DNA from: Nitrospirillum amazonense
GTDB taxonomy: Bacteria; Pseudomonadota; Alphaproteobacteria; Azospirillales; Azospirillaceae
Direction of reading: 5' to 3'
DNA: 64,000 nt
Assembly (NCBI RefSeq): GCF_007828035.1
Contig: NZ_VITV01000007.1
Span: 186,001 to 250,000, forward strand
The position numbers and the translations under genes were made by a program. Below the pieces are notes generated by a model. It had not been told where the DNA came from. It did no database searches and saw only the letters and a program-made list of their open reading frames with translations. This document shows positions 58,555 to 64,000 of the stretch, piece after piece. How positions within the stretch are numbered: the stretch's first letter is position 1; every line of letters starts with the position of its first letter.

Positions 58555-59493
58555 ATGCAATTCGACTTGACCGACCTGGCCCTGTTCCGCGACGTGGTGG
58601 AGGCGGGCAGCATCACCTGGGGGGCCGAACGGGCGCATTTGGCGCTGGCTGCGGCCAGCACCCGTATCCGCAACATGGAGGTGTCGCTGGGCGCCACCCT
58701 GTTGGACCGGGGACGGCACGGGGTGACCCCCACCCCCGCCGGCCGCGCCCTGCTGGCCCATGCCCGCGCCATCCTGGAACAGACGGAGCGCCTGCGCGAG
58801 GATTTGAGCGTTTACGCCGGTGGGGCGGCCGGCAACGTCCGCATCCTGTCCAACACCAACGCGCTGACGGAATTCCTGCCGGAGTTGTTGAGCAGCTTCC
58901 TGAACGCCCACCCCCTGGTGTCGGTGGATGTGGAGGAGCGGCTGAGTGACGAGATCGTGGCCGCCATCGCCGACGGCATCGGCGACATTGGCATCGTCGC
59001 CGGCACGGTGGAGACGGGCCAACTGGAAACCTACCCTTTCCGCCAGGACCGCTTCGTCCTGGTGGCCGCCCCCGCCCACCCGCTGGGCGGGCGTGACACG
59101 GTGACCTTCGCCGAGGTGATGGACCATGACCTGGTGGGGCTGGATCGCGCGGCGGCACTGCAACGCTTCCTGTCCGAGCGGGCCGCCCGGGCCGGCCGGC
59201 GCCTGCGCCTGCGTGTGCAGCTGCGCAGCTTTGACGGCATCTGCCGCCTGGTGGAGGGCAACGTCGGCATCGGCATCGTGCCGGAGACGACGGCGCGGCG
59301 CGCCGCCCAGACCATGGACATCCGCTGCATCGCCCTGACCGACAGCTGGGCGTTACGCGACCTGAAAGTCTGCACCCGCGGCCGCGCCCGCCTGCCCCGC
59401 TTCGCCAAGCTGCTGACCGATCATCTGTTGCACACGCCCCCGAAGGGGCCGCTTGAGGATGTGGCCATGGAGCCACCCGCAGCGGCCCCATAG
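58555..59493 (+). CDS. LysR-family transcriptional regulator
   Basis: 312 residues. The N-terminal winged helix (about 1-62) has LALFRDVVEAGSITWGAERA and the recognition helix AAASTRIRNMEVSLGATLLDR, then GVTPTPAGRALLAHA. The effector domain of the periplasmic-binding fold runs from about 90 to 295 (VRILSNTNALTEFLPELL..., IGIVAGTVETGQLETYPFRQDRFVLVAAPAHPL). The effector is unknown. AAGGGGA precedes the ATG. It is divergent from the small membrane protein at 58371 and followed by a terminator. Confidence 0.92.
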   Translation: MQFDLTDLALFRDVVEAGSITWGAERAHLALAAASTRIRNMEVSLGATLLDRGRHGVTPTPAGRALLAHARAILEQTERLREDLSVYAGGAAGNVRILSNTNALTEFLPELLSSFLNAHPLVSVDVEERLSDEIVAAIADGIGDIGIVAGTVETGQLETYPFRQDRFVLVAAPAHPLGGRDTVTFAEVMDHDLVGLDRAAALQRFLSERAARAGRRLRLRVQLRSFDGICRLVEGNVGIGIVPETTARRAAQTMDIRCIALTDSWALRDLKVCTRGRARLPRFAKLLTDHLLHTPPKGPLEDVAMEPPAAAP

Positions 59494-59510
59494 CGCCGCT
59501 GGGCGCTTTT
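59492..59510 (+). terminator. Terminator of the LysR gene
   Basis: AGCGCC-GCTG-GGCGCT hairpin overlapping the stop codon and running into TTTT. Short but compact. Confidence 0.5.
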
Positions 59511-59577
59511 CCCTACACTTCCGCGTTCATGACGACGGGTCGGTATAACGGCCCCCGAGCCCCAAGGAAGAGTTCCC

Positions 59578-60423
59578 ATGCGTCTGCGGCCCTTGATTCA
59601 GTTGACCGTCCTGGCCGGCGCCACCGTATTCAGCCTGCCCACTGTGAGCCTGCCCGCCTTGGGCGCCGAAGAGGCCAAGCCCGACCCCGTCCTGGCACAG
59701 ATGGTGGCCTCACCCGCGCGGTCACCACAGTTCCAGGCGCGCGACGCCGCCCGCCATCCCCTGCAGGAGCTGGCCTTCTTCGGCCTGGCGCCGGATCAGA
59801 CGGTGGTCGAGATATCGCCCAGCGGCGGCTATTGGACGGAGATCCTGGCGCCCTACCTGCATGACCGGGGCACCTACTACGCCGCCGCCAACCCCCGGGG
59901 CACGGACAGCGCCTACGCCAACCGCGAGAACGCCGCCTTCGATGCCAAGCTGGCCGCCGACCCGGCGCGGTACGGCAAGGTCAAGGTGACGGAATTCGGC
60001 CGGGGGCGCTTCGACATCGCCCCCGCCGGCAGCGCCGACCTGATCGTCACCTTCCGCAACCTGCACAATTGGATGGCCGGCGGTTACGCGGACGAGGCTA
60101 TGGCTGCCTTCTACCAGGCGCTGAAGCCCGGCGGCATCCTGGGCATCGAGGATCACCGCGCCAGCGATGCGCAGCCGCAAGATCCGAAAGCAACCAGCGG
60201 TTACGTAAGACAGGATTACGCCATCGCGCTGGCCAGGAAGGCCGGCTTCGAACTGGTGGCCAGCTCGGAGATCAACGCCAACCCCAAGGACAGCAAGGAT
60301 TGGCCGGAAGGCGTATGGACCTTGCCCCCGACCTTGGCGCTTAAGGATAGGGACCGGGACCGCTATCTGGCCGTGGGCGAAGCCGATAATTTCGTGCTGA
60401 AATTCCGGAAACCCCTGCAATAA
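59578..60423 (+). CDS. Exported class I SAM-dependent methyltransferase (COG4798-like)
   Basis: 281 residues. The signal peptide (LIQLTVLAGATVFSLPTVSLP...LGA) predicts export, unusual for a methyltransferase since SAM is cytoplasmic, although a known group of predicted methyltransferases shares this. Motif I is VVEISPSGGYWTEILAPYL (instead of the usual GxGxG), followed by an acidic motif region FDIAPAGSADLIVTFRNLHNWM and motif with LKPGGILGIEDHRA. A typical final segment VGEADNFVLKFRKP follows. Either the name hides another function or SAM is not the ligand. The ATG follows AAGGAAGAG. Confidence 0.78.
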   Translation: MRLRPLIQLTVLAGATVFSLPTVSLPALGAEEAKPDPVLAQMVASPARSPQFQARDAARHPLQELAFFGLAPDQTVVEISPSGGYWTEILAPYLHDRGTYYAAANPRGTDSAYANRENAAFDAKLAADPARYGKVKVTEFGRGRFDIAPAGSADLIVTFRNLHNWMAGGYADEAMAAFYQALKPGGILGIEDHRASDAQPQDPKATSGYVRQDYAIALARKAGFELVASSEINANPKDSKDWPEGVWTLPPTLALKDRDRDRYLAVGEADNFVLKFRKPLQ

Positions 60424-60463
60424 GCTGATTAGTTTATACAATATTCAGATAACAAACGAGTCT

Positions 60464-60496
60464 CGCGCCGCGCCGTCCCCGGTTGCGGCGCGTTTT
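60464..60496 (+). terminator. Terminator of the exported methyltransferase gene
   Basis: 8-bp stem CGCGCCGC / GCGGCGCG (13-base loop) followed by TTTTCGTTT, about 40 bp after the stop. Confidence 0.65.
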
Positions 60497-60558
60497 CGTT
60501 TCCAGAGGCGCTGGATGCGGCGATCCGCCACGGCATAGGCCTTAGGTAATAACATTTC

Positions 60559-60598
60559 CATTTTTGATACCTTGGCATTTCTGCCGTTATCAAAAATG
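60559..60598. promoter_or_regulatory. Long perfect inverted repeat upstream of the large TonB receptor
   Basis: CATTTTTGATA / TATCAAAAATG, 11-bp perfect arms around an 18-base spacer that itself contains GGCA-TTTC-TGCC. It lies 176 bp before the receptor ATG and 60 bp after the preceding terminator, so it belongs to the receptor's control region. An operator or a leader/attenuator hairpin are both possible. Nothing else is clear in the 350-bp gap. Confidence 0.5.
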
Positions 60599-60773
60599 TG
60601 GCAAAATTCGCACACTTATCGGTTGATACCGACTGTTACAAATTCCGCCGTTTACTCGATCACACTTCTGCAAAAGAAATTGGTCGCAATCCTGCCCCGG
60701 TATGGGCGCGGGGCTGGCTGGGCGCCGTCGGCGCCGGCCAACGATCAAGACAGAAGAGAGATTGAGGAGAGGC

Positions 60774-63700
60774 ATGAGGGAGATTTCCGTCGCCGCCCGC
60801 CGTAAGGTGTGGCGCCATGGCATCGCTGCGGGCGCCCTGATGGCGCTGGCCGCGACCACCGCCCAGGCCCAGCAGAAGCAGCAGGCCGCCGCCGATGATT
60901 CCCTTGAGGAAATCGTCGTCACCGGTTCGCGCATCGCGCGCCCCAACCTGACGCAGCCGACCCCCGTCCAGGTCATCAACTCCGAAGCCATCCAGGCCAC
61001 CGGTCTGACCTCGACCGTCGACGTGCTGAGCCAGCTGCCGCAGACCCAGAACGACATGGGTCCGTCGACCAACGCCCGCTTCATCAACGGCGCCGGCGTG
61101 AACTTCGCCAACCTGCGCGGCCTGGGCGAATACCGCACCCTGACCCTGGTGGACGGCAAGCGCCATGTCGGTTCGCTGTCCGGCCGTAACGGTTCCGGCG
61201 GCACCTCGCTGGTCGACCTGAACAGCATCCCGCCGGCGCTGATCGAGCGCATCGAAGTGGTGACGGGCGGTACGTCGGCCGTGTACGGCGCCGACGCCGT
61301 GGCCGGCGTGGTCAACGTCATCACCAAGAAGAACTACGAAGGCGCTGAAGCCACCATCCAGTACAACTGGTCGGATGGGGACGGCTATCAGTCCACCGAC
61401 ATCAGCGCCATCGTCGGCCACAACTTCGACGGCGGCCGCGGCAACATCACCCTGGCGGTCGACTACAACCACGACCTGGGCCTGTATGGCCGCGACCGGC
61501 CGGAAGCGCTGTACAACTATACGCTGGTGGCCAACCCGGCCAGCAAGAGCGCCAGCGACGGCATCCCCGACCGCATCACCATCTCCCCGACCGTGTCGTC
61601 GGTGCTGGCGGCCAGCGGCGCCCCCGTCATCCGCACCTGGCTGGATGCGGCGCACCCGCAGTACAGCTACACCTTCAAGCCCGACGGCTCGGGCATCGTC
61701 CCGTTCAACCGCGGCACGCTGATCAACGGCATCCCGGCAGGCAACAAGACCAGCGCCGGTGACGCCAACTCGATCGGTGGGGACGGCTACAACCCATCCA
61801 AGTACCTGACCCTGCGCACCCCCAACATCCGCGAAGTGGCCGACACCCTGGTCAACTATCGCCTGGCGCAGGATCTGGGCCCGATCGACACGCTGAACTT
61901 CTTCGCCGACCTGAAGTATTCGGACAGCCGTGGCACCAGCCGGTCCACACCCATGACCAACGGCACGGGCACGCCGGCCACCGGCACGAATGGCCAGCTG
62001 GGCTCCGGCGCGCTGACCATCCAGGCCGACAACGCCTATCTGCCGTCCGACCTGAAGGCGCTGCTGGCGACCGACAAGGTGTCCAGCTTCACCATCACCC
62101 GCGTGAACGACGACTGGTATGGCCCGCGCGAATACGCCTACGAGTACGAGGTGATGCGCGGCGTGTTCGGCCTGAACGGTGACCTCACCAACGGCTGGCA
62201 CTACGAGGCCTATTACGACTACGGCCGCAACCGCACCAGCTTCGTGAACACCGACAAGGTCGTCAGCCTGTTCAACCAGCAGCTGGACGCCGTGAACGTG
62301 GGCGGCAAGATCGTCTGCCGCGACGCCACCGCCCAGGCCAACGGCTGCGTTCCCATCAACCCGTTCGTGGTCGGCCCGCTGACCGCGGCGCAGAAGAACT
62401 ACGCCTACACCTACACCAAGGAAATGGCGACGCTGCAGCAGCACGACGCCGCCTTCAACCTGAACGGCGACCTGTTCAAGTTCCCGGCGCTGTTCAGCGG
62501 CACCGTGGCCCCGGTCAGCTTCGCGGCCGGTGTCGAGTACCGCAAGGAAGAGTCGGTGGACAAGACCGACTTCCTGCAGAACCAGCCCACCGGCACCATC
62601 TACGGCAACCAGAACGGTTCCGTGTCCGGCAGCTACGACACCACCGAAGTCTACGGTGAGTTGAGCGTCCCCGTCCTGCGCGACCTGCCGTTCGCCAAGG
62701 CCGTGGATCTGGACCTGGCCTATCGTTACTCCGACTACTCGCTGGCCGGTCCCGCCAGCACCTGGAACGTCCAGGCCGGCTGGGCCGTCAACGACGACGT
62801 GAAGCTGCGCGGCGGCATCGCCCGCGCGGTGCGCGCGCCCAACATCGACGACCTGTTCACCCCGGCCGGCGACAACTTCCTGGGCGTCAGCGATCCCTGC
62901 TCGGTCGAAAACATCAACGCCAACGCCACCCGCGCCGCCAACTGCGCCAAGGTGGTGCCGGCGGGCTACAAGTCCAGCGACTTCGGCAATCCGTCCACCC
63001 GTACGGGCGGCAACATCAACCTGAAGCCGGAAATCGGCCGCACCCTGACGGCCGGCGCCGTGTTCACGCCGACCTTCGTCCCGGGCCTGAACGTCACCGC
63101 CGACTATTGGCTGGTGAAGATCACCCAGGGCCAGGCGGCGCTGACCTCCAACTCCATCCTGACCAACTGCTATGACCTGAGCGCCGCCTCGCAGTGCGGC
63201 CTGATCACCCGCCGTGCGGACGGTTCCATCGCCACCATCTATGGCAACACCGTCAACATCGGTAAGGAAGTGGTGCGCGGTCTGGACTTCCAGGTCGACT
63301 ACGCCTTCGAGCTGGACAAGGTGGGCCTGCAGAACATGGGCGGCCTGAACCTGGGCTTCACCGGTACCTGGGTTCCGGAAAGCATCATCATCCAGGACCC
63401 GGCCCACGCCGAGAACAAGCTGTACCGCGCCGGCACCGTCGGTTATCCGCACCTGAAGGGCCGCTTCACCGGCACCTGGGATTGGAACAACCTGTCGGTC
63501 ACCTGGTCCAGCCGTTTCATCGGCGAGTCCGAGACCTTCCCGAACTCCACTGCTGAAATCGCTGATTTCAACAAGATCCCGACCTACTGGTACCACGACG
63601 TCTCCGCGCGGTACCGCTGGAAGAACATCACGGTGTTCGGCGGTATCAACAACCTGGCGGACAAGATGCCCCCGGCCGTGCCGTTCCTGTACCAGGGCTC

Positions 63701-63806
63701 GTACCAGGGCGGTTCGTATGCCACGTTCCCGGTCACCACGGGTGGCGGCGGCTCGTACGACATCGTCGGCCGTACCTTCTTCGTCGGCACGACGGTGAAG
63801 TTCTGA
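60774..63806 (+). CDS. Large TonB-dependent receptor (oligomer-type, IVVTG box)
   Basis: 1010-residue outer-membrane receptor. The signal peptide (HGIAAGALMALAATTAQA) is followed by TonB box EEIVVTGSRI, the plug with VDVLSQLPQTQND, NLRGLGEYRTLTLVDGKR and IERIEVVTGGTSAVYGADAVAG, and a large barrel ending FFVGTTVKF. The length over 950 residues and the STG-type plug are typical of alphaproteobacterial/sphingomonad receptors for oligosaccharides, peptides or plant compounds. GAGGAGAGGC precedes the ATG; an in-frame upstream extension lacks such a site. It is preceded by a long palindrome and followed by terminator-like hairpins, so it is monocistronic. Confidence 0.92.
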   Translation: MREISVAARRKVWRHGIAAGALMALAATTAQAQQKQQAAADDSLEEIVVTGSRIARPNLTQPTPVQVINSEAIQATGLTSTVDVLSQLPQTQNDMGPSTNARFINGAGVNFANLRGLGEYRTLTLVDGKRHVGSLSGRNGSGGTSLVDLNSIPPALIERIEVVTGGTSAVYGADAVAGVVNVITKKNYEGAEATIQYNWSDGDGYQSTDISAIVGHNFDGGRGNITLAVDYNHDLGLYGRDRPEALYNYTLVANPASKSASDGIPDRITISPTVSSVLAASGAPVIRTWLDAAHPQYSYTFKPDGSGIVPFNRGTLINGIPAGNKTSAGDANSIGGDGYNPSKYLTLRTPNIREVADTLVNYRLAQDLGPIDTLNFFADLKYSDSRGTSRSTPMTNGTGTPATGTNGQLGSGALTIQADNAYLPSDLKALLATDKVSSFTITRVNDDWYGPREYAYEYEVMRGVFGLNGDLTNGWHYEAYYDYGRNRTSFVNTDKVVSLFNQQLDAVNVGGKIVCRDATAQANGCVPINPFVVGPLTAAQKNYAYTYTKEMATLQQHDAAFNLNGDLFKFPALFSGTVAPVSFAAGVEYRKEESVDKTDFLQNQPTGTIYGNQNGSVSGSYDTTEVYGELSVPVLRDLPFAKAVDLDLAYRYSDYSLAGPASTWNVQAGWAVNDDVKLRGGIARAVRAPNIDDLFTPAGDNFLGVSDPCSVENINANATRAANCAKVVPAGYKSSDFGNPSTRTGGNINLKPEIGRTLTAGAVFTPTFVPGLNVTADYWLVKITQGQAALTSNSILTNCYDLSAASQCGLITRRADGSIATIYGNTVNIGKEVVRGLDFQVDYAFELDKVGLQNMGGLNLGFTGTWVPESIIIQDPAHAENKLYRAGTVGYPHLKGRFTGTWDWNNLSVTWSSRFIGESETFPNSTAEIADFNKIPTYWYHDVSARYRWKNITVFGGINNLADKMPPAVPFLYQGSYQGGSYATFPVTTGGGGSYDIVGRTFFVGTTVKF

Positions 63807-63856
63807 TGAGTGCGGGGGCCGGGCGGCGACGCCGGGCCCCCATCCTGCGAGAAGTC

Positions 63857-63890
63857 GGGGCCGCGACCGGGAAACCGGTCCGGCCCCTTT
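63857..63890 (+). terminator. Terminator after the large TonB receptor
   Basis: GGGGCCG-cg-ACCGG-gaaa-CCGGT-c-CGGCCCC hairpin followed by TTT, 50 bp after the stop. A second GC-rich hairpin, at about 63815-63835, precedes it without a T-tract. Confidence 0.6.
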
Positions 63891-63940
63891 CGCGTTCAGC
63901 CCCCGTGCGACCGTGGCCGCCGGGGTTTTGGGAGAGATGG

Positions 63941-64000
63941 ATGAAGCACGCCCACATTGCCGCCCCCCTCGCGGCGACCCTCCTGGCCCTGGCCGCACCG
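63941..64000 (+). CDS. Start of an exported protein (truncated by window edge)
   Basis: Only 20 codons are visible: MKHAHIAAPLAATLLALAAP, a typical signal peptide. GGGAGAGA precedes the ATG. It follows the large TonB receptor, whose downstream neighbours are often secreted hydrolases or peptidases that act on the receptor's substrate. No more can be said. Confidence 0.6.
   Translation, partial: MKHAHIAAPLAATLLALAAP

Noticed and set aside
60660-63998. A 1112-residue open frame on the minus strand opposite the large TonB receptor
   Set aside because: It is a shadow frame caused by GC-biased third positions; the translation is low-complexity Val/Gly/Ala/Asp and matches no family, while the plus strand encodes a clear receptor.

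Overview
The window is GC-rich (mostly third-position G/C), densely packed Gram-negative DNA. TonB receptors with IVVTG-type TonB boxes, a LutABC lactate operon, malate synthase G, a class I fumarase and a PoxB-type enzyme suggest an alphaproteobacterium. My guess is Rhodospirillales/Azospirillaceae-like, but no rRNA or marker gene is present to prove it. I see no tRNA, rRNA, CRISPR array, transposase or integrase. Two clearly AT-richer blocks (about 19.17-21.45 kb and 35.6-37.4 kb) look horizontally acquired, and both carry defence-type genes.

Layout: 0-3.3 kb holds the end-truncated class I fumarate hydratase and a divergent pyruvate dehydrogenase (quinone). 3.6-9.75 kb holds a large two-partner-secretion exoprotein with about 28 GLUG repeats, an exported protein of unknown function and a hemerythrin lipoprotein. 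10.0-16.3 kb is a complete iron-siderophore uptake operon behind a Fur-type site: receptor, PiuC-type hydroxylase, PepSY membrane protein, ExbB, ExbD, TonB. 16.4-19.2 kb has a FadR/LldR-type regulator, an S41-like protease and a displaced 3' copy of the regulator. 19.2-21.5 kb is an AT-rich ATPase plus DUF4435/TOPRIM pair that resembles the PARIS anti-phage system. 21.5-25.1 kb has a histidine phosphatase, a DUF2306 membrane protein and an acyl-CoA ligase.

25.1-35.4 kb is a lactate locus: divergent lldP and lutABC-dld, then malate synthase G. A shared palindrome (GGTCAA-N5-TTGACC) occurs in front of lldP, in front of lutA and in front of the FadR-type regulator gene 10 kb away, which ties the regulator to this pathway. 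35.6-37.4 kb is an AT-rich HEPN-domain gene. 38.9-48.6 kb is a probable peptide or oligomer uptake locus: TonB receptor, TPR protein, a substrate-binding protein fused to its permease, a second permease, a fused double ATPase and a convergent P1-family peptidase. 48.7-56.9 kb contains an alpha/beta hydrolase and a minus-strand operon of two FtsX-type permeases without an ATPase, followed by a CadC-like membrane regulator and an NTF2-like protein, then a GlxA/AraC regulator. 57.0-64.0 kb has a MAPEG protein, a DUF1203 protein, a small membrane protein, a LysR regulator, an exported methyltransferase, a 1010-residue TonB receptor and the first 20 codons of another exported protein.
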